Assembly (NCBI GenBank): GCA_018398765.1
Contig: JAHBMJ010002375.1
Location: 1 to 19,565, forward strand
Source of the DNA: Chromera velia
Lineage: Eukaryota > Sar > Chromeraceae
DNA: 19,565 nucleotides
Direction of reading: 5' to 3'
Below are positions 1 to 7,370 of this stretch, piece by piece (within the stretch, counting starts at the first letter, position 1; the number at the start of each line of letters is the position of its first letter). Made by a program: the position numbers and the translations under genes. Below the pieces are notes generated by a model. It ran no database searches. It saw nothing but the letters and a program-made list of their open reading frames with translations, and was not told the DNA's origin.

Positions 1-303
1 CCAGAAAAGGACCTGCCTGACTCTGCTCAACCGACCGGTTCTTCTATGCACGTGGAAGACGGACAGAATGGTCCGGCAGAGAGAGTGAATGTTTGTCGCT
101 CTGCACGTACTGCTGCCATCCAGGCACAGGATGCTGCACAAGCAGAGAGAGAAGAGCAAAGGGAAGCAATGATGACTGAAAGTTCGAAGTCTCTTTTTGG
201 GGAGCGTGCTTTAGCCAGCGGGGAGATGAATGATCCGTTCCAGGTGTCTTTCTCTTCTGGTGCTGCTCCCTCCTCTTCTGATGCCGACTCACTGGCAGTA
301 TAA
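1..303 (+). pseudogene. Upstream part of the copia polyprotein, ended by an in-frame TAA
   Basis: Frame 1 is open from the first base of the window and ends at TAA 301-303. The same frame then stays open through the reverse transcriptase domain. The roughly 100 residues are hydrophilic and include an Ala/Gln/Glu-rich stretch near 106-165. No catalytic motif is visible. By position this should lie between the integrase and reverse transcriptase domains of a Ty1/copia Pol. The ATG at 46 is probably just an internal methionine, because the frame is already open before it. The TAA is either an inactivating mutation or a recoded codon; nothing here decides which. Confidence 0.55.
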
Positions 304-2808
304 GGAGCTTGTGTTCTGAATGCAAACAGAAGGGAACATGGGCCATTTGAAGGGAATCCACCAGTCTCTACTCTAGATTCTTCTTCTGACTGCCGCTCAA
401 GGGCGGATTTCTTTGACTCACAGTCTGATCCAATTTTTCTTTTTTCTGAAGCCCAGCCTTTTTCTCTCCCTTCTTCTTCTTCTTCAATTTTAACTTCGGA
501 CTGCCGTAAGAGAAGGACAGAGAGACCAACTGCTTCTGACCTCGAAGCCGCCGATCAGTTGTGTTTTTTGCCTGATACACAGTCCTGTCACCAGCCATGC
601 ATTCGTTCTTTTGTTTTATGGTTTGATGAAGATGAAAGCTCCTATCTCCTTGGGGAGAAATTGAGGTGTCTTTCTGACGGTTCTCTGCTTTGTCTTGTCT
701 GGAGCTCTCACTGCAGAGACGCTCTTGAGTCACGCACATTTGCACCGCGTTTTGTCACGTCTGCCAATCGGTACCGCATCACCACAGCACCTCACATAGA
801 GGACAAAGCAGATTTGATTCGCGTGCCTAGAAGTGCCATTCGGACGGAAGACTTGAGAATGAATGAAGAGAGACAACTGACCACCGATAGCTGCAGTGAG
901 ATCCGACGGGTTGCGGGTGGTCTCTCCAGTCAGCGGGTGGTGCAGGACATCCGCTCATGCCCCTCTCCTGATGAGACAGCTCAGGTAGAGGAGTGGTTGA
1001 GGACGGACATGAAGTTGAATCCGTCTCTGCACATGAAAGACGCAAGAAGTGCACACTCTTCATTTGTTTCGACCGAAGTTCCTTCTGATCCGGAGGACCG
1101 TTTTTCTTCCTCTTCTTCTTCTTCTTCTGTTTTCTTTTTTGATGACTCATCTTCTTCTTCTCAAGCAGAGAAGCAGGATCAACATCTTTTCGTTTGTCTG
1201 TCTGGCCTATCTGCAGCAGAACCTCCCTTTGGAGACGAGTCGGGTGTGAATGAAGTCTTTTTGACTGGAGGCGGGGTGACCCACCTTCCAGTGAAATACA
1301 AAGAATTTGGGAAGCAAGAGTGGGAACAACTGAGGGAAGCAAGAGCGAAAGAATTGCAGAAGTTCACTGACTTTGAAGTTTTTGATCCTGTCCCTCTGTC
1401 ATATGTCGATCTTGAGAAATCCGTTGTCCTTCAGACCCTGTGGGTGGATACATGGAAGTTGGGGGATGATGGAGAGCGCACAATGAAGTCTCGATGGGTG
1501 TACAGGGGGGACAAGGATCCTAAAAAGGGTCTGGAGGTAGCGACAAAGACCTGCCCTTCTAAAAACATCAGACTCATGCTCATGGCCTCTCTCTCAAGTG
1601 AAGGGTTTCAAGAGGACTGGATCAGAGGAACAGATGTTGATAATGCATTCTTACAGAGTCCGATGCTTTCCCACACCCCCATTTATGTCTACCCTCCCCG
1701 TGATCACCCTGACCATGGAAAGAAGTTGTGGCATCTTGCTTCTGCCATGTACGGGTTGAGGGAGGCTCCTCTCTATTTTGAAAAGCACCTGCAGTCTCGT
1801 TTGCGTGAAAAGGGGTGGGAACCTTCGGGTTTGAAGGGAGTCTGGTGGAAGTTGAATGAAGAAGGGAAGCCTGTCTGCCTCATGGCAATCTTTGTTGACG
1901 ATCTCCTCGTCGCAAGTCTTGAGGGTCCTGCAGCACCATACGTACAGGAAATTCAGGAAGTCATTAAGTGCAAGGAAATGAAAGCACCGGGTCGCTTTGT
2001 GGGTGTGAACTACGAGCTTCGGCTCAAAGGGAAGGAGCCATTTTTCTTTGCTTCTCAGAAAGGGTATGCAGACAGTCTTACTGACCCACACGTTGCTCCT
2101 CCTGTCTTACCTGTGCCTGCTGCATTCCGGCACACTGAGGATCTTTCCCGTCCTCTGTCTGAAAGCAAAAAGAAGAATTTTCAAGAGGAGTTGGGTCAGC
2201 TGAATTACCTTTCTTCCACCTCCCGTCCTGATTTGTCTCATGGTGCCTCTACATGTTCAAGGTGGAATGCTGAGCCAACGGAAAGGGCGCACTACGTTCT
2301 CAAACGACTGACCAGTTATGCGAGAGCCCACTCTCACAGGGGAGTGGTGATTCCATGCGCGCCTCGCTCTGAACCGTTGCATATCGAGAATCATACCGAC
2401 GCCTCATTTGGCAACAAGCTGCATCCTGAGGCGCAGATATGTCGTGTTCTGTTGGTACGAGGCTGCCCGCTTATGTGGCGTTCAGCCAAGCCCACGCGTG
2501 TCTCCCGATCAACGGTAGACGCAGAGATGCTTGCTAGTGAGGACTCGTTGGATTCTCTTGCCGAGGTCGTGCCCTTTCTCGAACGTCTCTGGCCGAAAGT
2601 GCATCGAACGATCTGGTCTGACTCGAATGATCTTGTCTGGAATCTCTCCCAGACAAATCCGAAACCGGCACAGAAGTCACTCATTCCCATCCTGAAGGAG
2701 TGGAAAGATGAACACGGAATTCGAGTGCCGACCATGACAGAGAATACATTTGCACAAGAAGTCCTTGAGAAACATATTGCGTTCTGCCACATTCCCACCA
2801 CTCAATAA
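304..2808 (+). CDS. Copia-type Pol fragment: serine-rich linker, reverse transcriptase and RNase H
   Basis: The product would copy element RNA into DNA (reverse transcriptase) and degrade the RNA strand of the hybrid (RNase H) in cytoplasmic virus-like particles. Visible marks are TDVDNAFLQ (first catalytic Asp codon at 1633), YGLREAPLYFEKHL (from about 1750), the FVDD box at 1891-1902 with the paired Asp codons, and LNYLSSTSRPDLSHG near 2200. RNase H acidic residues are in HTDASFG (Asp 2398), VDAEMLA (Glu 2524) and WSDSND (Asp 2620). Before the catalytic part there are about 300 residues of unrecognised sequence, including Ser and Phe runs encoded by TCT/TTC repeats at 1108-1160. The frame has no credible ATG start: it is open from just after the TAA at 301 and is best read as the continuation of a longer polyprotein. 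It ends at TAA 2806, just before the conserved LADPLTK motif, so the terminal RNase H Asp (2815) is cut off. Confidence 0.9.
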   Translation, partial: GACVLNANRREHGPFEGNPPVSTLDSSSDCRSRADFFDSQSDPIFLFSEAQPFSLPSSSSSILTSDCRKRRTERPTASDLEAADQLCFLPDTQSCHQPCIRSFVLWFDEDESSYLLGEKLRCLSDGSLLCLVWSSHCRDALESRTFAPRFVTSANRYRITTAPHIEDKADLIRVPRSAIRTEDLRMNEERQLTTDSCSEIRRVAGGLSSQRVVQDIRSCPSPDETAQVEEWLRTDMKLNPSLHMKDARSAHSSFVSTEVPSDPEDRFSSSSSSSSVFFFDDSSSSSQAEKQDQHLFVCLSGLSAAEPPFGDESGVNEVFLTGGGVTHLPVKYKEFGKQEWEQLREARAKELQKFTDFEVFDPVPLSYVDLEKSVVLQTLWVDTWKLGDDGERTMKSRWVYRGDKDPKKGLEVATKTCPSKNIRLMLMASLSSEGFQEDWIRGTDVDNAFLQSPMLSHTPIYVYPPRDHPDHGKKLWHLASAMYGLREAPLYFEKHLQSRLREKGWEPSGLKGVWWKLNEEGKPVCLMAIFVDDLLVASLEGPAAPYVQEIQEVIKCKEMKAPGRFVGVNYELRLKGKEPFFFASQKGYADSLTDPHVAPPVLPVPAAFRHTEDLSRPLSESKKKNFQEELGQLNYLSSTSRPDLSHGASTCSRWNAEPTERAHYVLKRLTSYARAHSHRGVVIPCAPRSEPLHIENHTDASFGNKLHPEAQICRVLLVRGCPLMWRSAKPTRVSRSTVDAEMLASEDSLDSLAEVVPFLERLWPKVHRTIWSDSNDLVWNLSQTNPKPAQKSLIPILKEWKDEHGIRVPTMTENTFAQEVLEKHIAFCHIPTTQ

Positions 2809-2994
2809 CTCGCAGATCCACTCACCAAGCCAATCGCCAGCCATCCTTTTTATGATATTCTCAACCCTTTGAATCACGAAGCGAGAGAGAATGCCACTCG
2901 ATCTGTGCATGCCCTCGGGCTCTCTCCTCTCCTGTCTGATCCTACATTGAAAGCAGACGCGGAAGTTTTCTTTGAGAACGTTCGGCTTGTGTAA
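2809..2994 (+). pseudogene. Severed C-terminal end of copia RNase H (LADPLTKP segment)
   Basis: Directly after the TAA at 2806, in the same frame, the sequence reads LADPLTKP, the conserved C-terminal end of copia-family RNase H, whose Asp (2815) belongs to the active site. The frame stays open for about 60 codons to a second TAA at 2992-2994. In the family the residue just before (I/L)AD is usually Gln. The stop occupies that Gln position after HIPTTQ, so a single C-to-T change of CAA explains it. The fragment cannot function alone and shows that the upstream ORF is interrupted, not naturally ended. Confidence 0.8.
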
Positions 2995-3000
2995 GGACTG

Positions 3001-3366
3001 ATGGAAGGCCATCCTGCGTTTGCAGGAGTGCATGTCCCCGTGCGCTCTCTACGAGATGAAAGAATCGTGCCAAGCAATGCGTTTGCTCTTCGGGCTTTCA
3101 ACTGTCACCTTGTTTGCTCTTCCTGTTTCTGCCTCGGTCATTCATCCTCTGACTGTCCGGATGAAAAAGCAAAACATAAGGGAACGTTTGAGAAGAACAG
3201 AAAGACCTCGACAAGGACAGGGAGAGGGTGCACGTGGTGTGAAGGAGTGGGACTGACCAGTTTGGGGCATAGAACGTGTGACCATCCACGGGAACACACC
3301 AAGCCTCAAATCCCCCTTCCTGCAGTCCAAACGATTCAACGACCGACTCTGCCTTTGCTCTACTGA
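3001..3366 (+). CDS. Small basic ORF with retroviral-type CCHC zinc knuckle, downstream of RNase H
   Basis: This 121-codon ORF begins at ATG 3001, seven bases after the TAA at 2992-2994, in the same frame as the polyprotein, and ends at TGA 3364. Residues 39-52 match the zinc knuckle spacing exactly: C39-x2-C42-x4-H47-x4-C52, within GHSSSDCP. A Lys/Arg-rich stretch (56-75) follows, then a second Cys/His cluster, C77-x2-C80-x9-H90-x2-C93, with non-classical spacing. CCHC knuckles bind single-stranded nucleic acid and normally sit in Gag, upstream of protease. Here one follows RNase H. It may be a C-terminal extension of Pol separated by the TAA, a separate nucleocapsid-like protein, or a captured fragment. 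The ATG may be only an internal methionine. Zinc-knuckle identity is fairly secure; expression and role are unknown. Confidence 0.6.
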   Translation: MEGHPAFAGVHVPVRSLRDERIVPSNAFALRAFNCHLVCSSCFCLGHSSSDCPDEKAKHKGTFEKNRKTSTRTGRGCTWCEGVGLTSLGHRTCDHPREHTKPQIPLPAVQTIQRPTLPLLY

Positions 3367-4440
3367 CTGTGCCTGCATTTGATTTTTTCATCTGTTGTAC
3401 TCTCTTCTTTCTGCATGTCGGGAAGGGATTCAGTTTTGGGAAATCAAAAGAGGGAATGGGGTCAGGGTATGCATTCTTTCTTCGTTTATGTCCGTTAGTG
3501 GCTGTGCTCTTCTCTTGCTGATTTTCCTGTGTCTGTCTTTCGGGAGAGACTCTCCTTCAACAGTTGACCGTCCGGGGAGGGGTTGCTAGTCAGAAAATCA
3601 GCTGAGTTTGTCGTTTTTGTGTTTGTCTTGACAACTTTCCTTTTTCTGCTCATATGTGTGTTTTTCCGTTCCACCGCGATATCACTCTTCTCATATTTTC
3701 CGTCCCAACCGTTTTTTCTCCTGCTTCTTTTACCCAATCTGACTTCCCGAGAAGGAAATTTCTTGATTTTGTCTGTTTATTCTCTCCTCTGTTCTGCCAG
3801 AAATATCTCTTTCCACTTCCATCACAGCAAGGGAGCAACTGACGCGTCACCCTTGCTGCCAGCCCCCCGTTCCGTCTGTCAGACTGAAAGAGAAAAGCAT
3901 GGCAATATTGAATTTTCCTTCCAACCTTCCTTCCCCCAGCTCCCATTCCCTCCAACCAGTTTGATTTGATCTTTTTATTTGTTCCGTGTTCTTCTATGTG
4001 TTCCTTTTGTGTGTGTGGGACTGTGTTGGATTCGATGTGGGGGGGGAACAAGGGACCGTCGCATATGACACAGAAACCAACCGTCTATTTCTTCCATCTT
4101 GCCTCCATCTGCTTCTAACTCCATCAATTCACTCACCAACTGAATCACCAGAGCGAAAGAACGAGGTTTTCAGCAGTTTAAACTTGTGGTAGAAGAAAGG
4201 AAAGCGAAGGGTTGCGAGGAAAAGGGGCTTAGACTTTCAGGCGGAGCGAACTGCCCATAAAGTCCCATTCCGTCTCCTCTCCATCTCTCCACCATCTATC
4301 CACTTTCCTCCCATTCCATCTACACACCTCTTCATCCTCAATGGTACCAACTACTTGTCAAAGCAAGAACTGTCCATGAAGCACGTCGTCAGGCAGAGAG
4401 AAGAGACCAGTTGCCTTCGTTTCAGGCAGAAGGTGAAAGC
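3367..4440 (+). other. Pyrimidine-rich non-coding tail of the retrotransposon (3' UTR and/or LTR)
   Basis: There is no credible coding sequence. The plus strand is rich in T and C, with CTTTT/TTCTC runs, and its open frames translate to Phe/Leu/Ser-rich peptides typical of such composition. An eight-G run occurs near 4040. The stretch follows the pol-derived ORFs directly, so it most likely holds the 3' UTR and part or all of the 3' LTR; this rests on position alone. Confidence 0.4.
3446..3461 (+). promoter_or_regulatory. Candidate polypurine tract
   Basis: A purine-rich run with one interrupting T (AAAAGAGGGAATGGGG) lies about 80 bp after the last ORF. That is where plus-strand priming for an LTR element is expected, with the 3' LTR starting just after it. 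A second candidate is GAGGAAAAGGGG at 4216-4227. Without the 5' LTR to compare, the choice between them is not settled. Confidence 0.25.
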
Positions 4441-4444
4441 CTAA

Positions 4445-4486
4445 ATGCATGCATGATGCGAATGCATGCATGCATCATGCATGCAT
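4445..4486. repeat. Perfect 15-bp inverted repeat made of ATGCATGC
   Basis: ATGCATGCATGATGC at 4445-4459 is exactly complementary to GCATCATGCATGCAT at 4472-4486, with a 12-base spacer that is itself ATGCATGC. It sits at the change from retrotransposon-like to GC-rich sequence and could fold as a hairpin or cruciform. Confidence 0.85.
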
Positions 4487-4508
4487 GTAGACGGGTGCCC
4501 ACCGGACA

Positions 4509-4558
4509 TGCCGTGGCCCCTGCATGGAAGAGACAGCCGCGGCCTCTCGGCCACGGTA
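4509..4558. repeat. GC-rich 10-bp inverted repeat
   Basis: TGCCGTGGCC at 4509-4518 pairs with GGCCACGGTA at 4549-4558 (nine Watson-Crick pairs and one G-T), with a 30-base spacer. It lies in a GC-rich patch (4490-4760) with no convincing ORF. Confidence 0.6.
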
Positions 4559-4759
4559 TCTGAAAGAGCAGGTTCGAACATTTGTGATGCATGGCGGCGG
4601 CGTGCGGGCCTCCAGTCGGAGCTTTGGCGGCCTTCGAGCGCATAGGACCGCAGTGGAAGGGGACTGAGGATAGAAAGGGCAGCGCGCAGGGCGGCGCCGA
4701 CCTACGAAGCATAAAAGGCGGCGCGCGGGATTAAAGACGTCGGGTCGGAGGCTACGGCG

Positions 4760-5160
4760 ATCAACTTCAGATTAAGATATTCTGAGGCCCCGGAAGTTCG
4801 CGCATCCATAAAATTGCAGCACAAAAATTGATAGATTGATTTTTTCAGCCGTTTCAAATCTAGATTGATTGACTTGAAGCAGTACCTTAGATTGACAGTT
4901 CTTCTTTCTTCGTCTCACGTAGAAACCTTCTGATCCTACACCCTTCTTGCTATCTTTGGAGTCAGATAGCATAGTACTTATTCCTATATTCTCAAGCCCC
5001 AATAATGAGCCGGAATAATCTTTTTCTCACTATTTTGCCCCACACTTTTCAGTTAACGAGGACAAACCGGTTTATTGAATTCCTTATACAGTTCACCAGC
5101 TGAATAGTTGGACTGCCTTCTAAGAAGGAAAAAAGTGTGATTCAAAAAAATGGTGGATGG
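4760..5160. other. A/T-rich intergenic sequence without recognisable features
   Basis: Short ORFs on either strand look random in composition. I see no RNA gene or element ends. Confidence 0.5.
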
Positions 5161-5164
5161 GTGG

Positions 5165-5303
5165 AGGCTTTTTTGAGCGTTCCGAAACGGGCAGAGGGCT
5201 TGGTCCCTTAAATCTTCTTCTTAATTTTTCTTTTGCTATTGCTGATTTTTCTTTATGCGGCGCCACGCTCGGAATTCCGTCTGGTACACTAAAACACAGG
5301 CTG
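5165..5303 (+). repeat. Dispersed repeat, copy 1
   Basis: This segment matches 10779-10929 in the same orientation. The first 71 bases differ at about 6 positions. The middle has small indels. The end again shares GCGGCGCC, CTCGGAATTCCGTCTGGTAC and CAGGCTG. The common segment starts at GGCTTTTTTGAGCG. No clear pol III boxes, poly-A tail or target duplications were seen, so the class (SINE, LTR fragment, MITE) is open. Confidence 0.85.
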
Positions 5304-5458
5304 CCCTCGCAAGGCTTAGCTCGGTGTCGCCCTAGGTGATCACTACAAAAAAAAAATAATAATAAATGTCAAAATCTCATTTTTGGTTCTCTTTTTTTTT
5401 TTCAAAAGCTTTACATGTGTATGATTATGTCGCACGCCATGGCCAGCGGCCCGTGGGT

Positions 5459-5470
5459 ACTCGATCGAGT
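5459..5470. repeat. 12-bp palindrome ACTCGATCGAGT in a larger quasi-palindrome
   Basis: The core is a perfect palindrome. After one mismatched position on each side, GGG (5455-5457) and CCC (5472-5474) extend the symmetry. It lies in a second GC-rich, GCATGCATGC-containing patch (5430-5560). Confidence 0.6.
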
Positions 5471-5632
5471 CCCCGCTGCAGAACCCCCATGCGCCGCGCG
5501 CTGCGCATGCATGCAAACCGGCCAGTTGCATGTGTACGTCCTCAGCCGGCAACTTAGCTCAAATTCAGTTGAACGCCTGCAGTGGTTTGTCTGACCTTAC
5601 AGCCTTTTTACCTCAAACACCAGCTTCGATCT

Positions 5633-5653
5633 AGCAGCTTACTGCAAGCTGCT
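5633..5653. repeat. 8-bp stem, 5-base loop hairpin
   Basis: AGCAGCTT (5633-5640) and AAGCTGCT (5646-5653) are perfectly complementary around ACTGC. No T-run follows, and no role can be assigned. Confidence 0.5.
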
Positions 5654-5657
5654 TTGC

Positions 5658-5996
5658 ATGCCAAGCCATCTGCCTTGCTATACACCTTTACTTGAGGCTG
5701 CCTTCACGTTCAAAAGGGTAGAAAGGCGTTTCAGCAGCCTCGGAATTCATAAGGTCGAAAAAGAGGTTGACATGCAATCAGGCTTCAGATTTTCAATTCA
5801 GAACCGTTCGAGCCGTCTGCAGCTCACAATTGCTTCACCTAAGCAGAATGTTTCTTTTGAAGAGTTTGACACTACTAGAAGTTCGCTTCCTCTGGAAAGT
5901 TTTTTCTGGAAAGTTCAGGAAAAATGTAGAAGTCCCCTCCTAGCTGCAGAGCCGCAGCCACTGCCCCCAAAGAAAGAGAACGCAAGAGAAAGATAA
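5658..5996 (+). CDS. Unrecognised 112-codon ORF, doubtful
   Basis: The ORF starts at ATG 5658 and ends at TAA 5994. The product would be basic, with mixed composition and no low-complexity runs, which makes it look somewhat less like noise than other short ORFs here. It has no signal peptide, no membrane segment and no motif I recognise. It starts five bases after the hairpin at 5633-5653. ORFs of this size arise by chance, and it could also be an exon of a spliced gene or a remnant of a mobile element. No function is proposed. Confidence 0.15.
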   Translation: MPSHLPCYTPLLEAAFTFKRVERRFSSLGIHKVEKEVDMQSGFRFSIQNRSSRLQLTIASPKQNVSFEEFDTTRSSLPLESFFWKVQEKCRSPLLAAEPQPLPPKKENARER

Positions 5997-6397
5997 GTAA
6001 GAGGCTGAAAAGGAAGAGACGGCAACTCGGAGGAATGAGTTTAACTCTGGAGGGGAAACCCCAAAGAGCACAAGGAAGAAGTGAAGAGATGCCCACGGAG
6101 ACGTGTTTCTCTTACCATTCTCTGTTATCTTCCCCACTAGCTTCTTTGTTTTTTCATGCCCCTCATCCTCTCCTCCAAAACATGAAGAAGGAGGAAGGAA
6201 ATGAAAATCGAGCTACACAAAAAATGATTAATGAATATTAATGATAGCATAGTGAAGAGTCGGCAAGGAATCAGATGACACATTCTTCTTACCAACGTGT
6301 CTTTTCTTCCCCGGTCTTTCATGTTTTTGAGAGCGGGCGGCGCAGGAGGAGGAGCTGGGGGCGGTCAAGGGCATAACGGCATCTTGGATGCAAATCT

Positions 6398-6429
6398 GGG
6401 CGGGGGGCTAAGCGGGGGGTAGATAGGGG
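6398..6429 (+). other. G-quadruplex-type motif
   Basis: Four G tracts of 3, 6, 6 and 4 are separated by loops of 1, 6 and 6 bases, which satisfies the usual G3+N1-7 pattern. The surrounding 6330-6480 is G-rich on the plus strand. It could mark a promoter, but no gene is visible downstream. Confidence 0.6.
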
Positions 6430-6899
6430 AGCGACTTAAGGAAGGGAAGAAGGGCGGTGTCTGTTATACTTCACTGGGTGCTAGACTGGGCACACTGTCT
6501 CTCTTATTTCTCTCTTTCTTCTGCATGTTTGTAGTTGCCCGTTTCTTGGCTTAACCTAGGCTAGAACTTTGGACTTGATACGTCATTGACTCTCGGACTG
6601 ACTTAGAGACTAAGTGAAATCATGTCAGTATTAACCTAGGTGTTGACTTCGATTTTTTTTGTCAGCGTGAACACGTTTAGAAATTAAAAAAAAAAAAAAC
6701 TAAATGGGGTAAATGCTCTTATTTTTTTTTGTTTTTTTTTGTATTGGTCACCTAGGTGTCGCCTTTTCATTTTAGCTCCCAAGCCGACTCTGTTCCAAGC
6801 TTTAAGCTCTACAGATCCTGGACCCTAGATATTTGCGTCTTGACGGAGGGTCACACCGGCAAGCCACGAGGGCGATGCATGCTATAAACAAGCTGTGAT

Positions 6900-6932
6900 C
6901 GATTAAAAATATTGATTATATATTTTTAATCG
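6900..6932. repeat. Perfect 13-bp A/T-rich hairpin
   Basis: CGATTAAAAATAT (6900-6912) pairs fully with ATATTTTTAATCG (6920-6932) across a 7-base loop. It stands alone, with no terminator-like T-run and no element ends around it. Confidence 0.8.
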
Positions 6933-7370
6933 TTACCTTACTTACGTCTTTACATGGACGTCGCCCTAAGATCCTTCGGCCCCAATAATGAAGGGGGTTC
7001 CAGGTCTGAGAACGGTCAGATGCTTAATAATATAATATTTAACAGATGGCCGATAGAGCTATAGTGAGGTATGTAAGAGTCTAGGTAAGAGTATGTCGAT
7101 AAAAAAATATGTAAGACGGTCTAAATACTCCTACAGTACGTAACTAGTAAGGCAAGTGTTAAGTCGAACAGGTATGAACGGGTAATTTTTAGTATAATTA
7201 GTGTCTATGTCTGATTCAAGACTCGGAGTGGGTATTGGAATCTTTTAATGTAGAAGGAATACCTCGTGGCGATGAGGGGGTCCCTACTCGGCGTAGTACT
7301 CGCCCTTCTTGTGAGACCAGCTTGAAATTCATGGCTTTGAGGACTCTTTGGCTGAAGAATGAAGATAGAG

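Larger units (their letters stand above)
1..4430 (+). mobile_element. Ty1/copia-type LTR retrotransposon, 3' half (5' end outside window)
   Basis: The reverse transcriptase and RNase H at 304-2808 have the copia-family order and motifs. The same frame is open from base 1 apart from single TAA codons at 301, 2806 and 2992. Gag, protease and integrase would lie upstream of the window, so neither the 5' LTR nor the full length can be judged. The right boundary is inferred only from a change in composition near 4430-4440, where pyrimidine-rich sequence gives way to TGCATGCA-rich sequence. No TG...CA LTR ends or target duplications can be assigned without the 5' LTR. The in-frame stops suggest a defective copy. 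Confidence 0.8.
5997..7370. other. Intergenic region with G-rich, poly-A/T and A/T-rich parts
   Basis: No convincing gene is present. The stretch runs from purine-rich (6000-6240) to G-rich (6330-6480), then homopolymer A and T runs (6650-6745), then A/T-rich sequence. CCTAGG recurs: TTAACCTAGG at 6551 and 6632, and the palindrome CACCTAGGTG near 6750. Specific structures are listed separately. Confidence 0.5.

Noticed and set aside
368-2801. Minus-strand ORFs opposite the reverse transcriptase region
   Set aside because: Shadows of the plus-strand polyprotein; low-complexity Lys/Ser peptides with no motif.
3583-3969. Hydrophobic ORF that could be called a membrane or env-like protein
   Set aside because: The Phe/Leu richness comes from a T/C-rich strand; other frames of the same stretch give similar peptides, and no signal or domain pattern is visible.
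4560-4590. GGTTCGAAC resembling a tRNA B box
   Set aside because: No matching acceptor, D or anticodon stems could be built around it.
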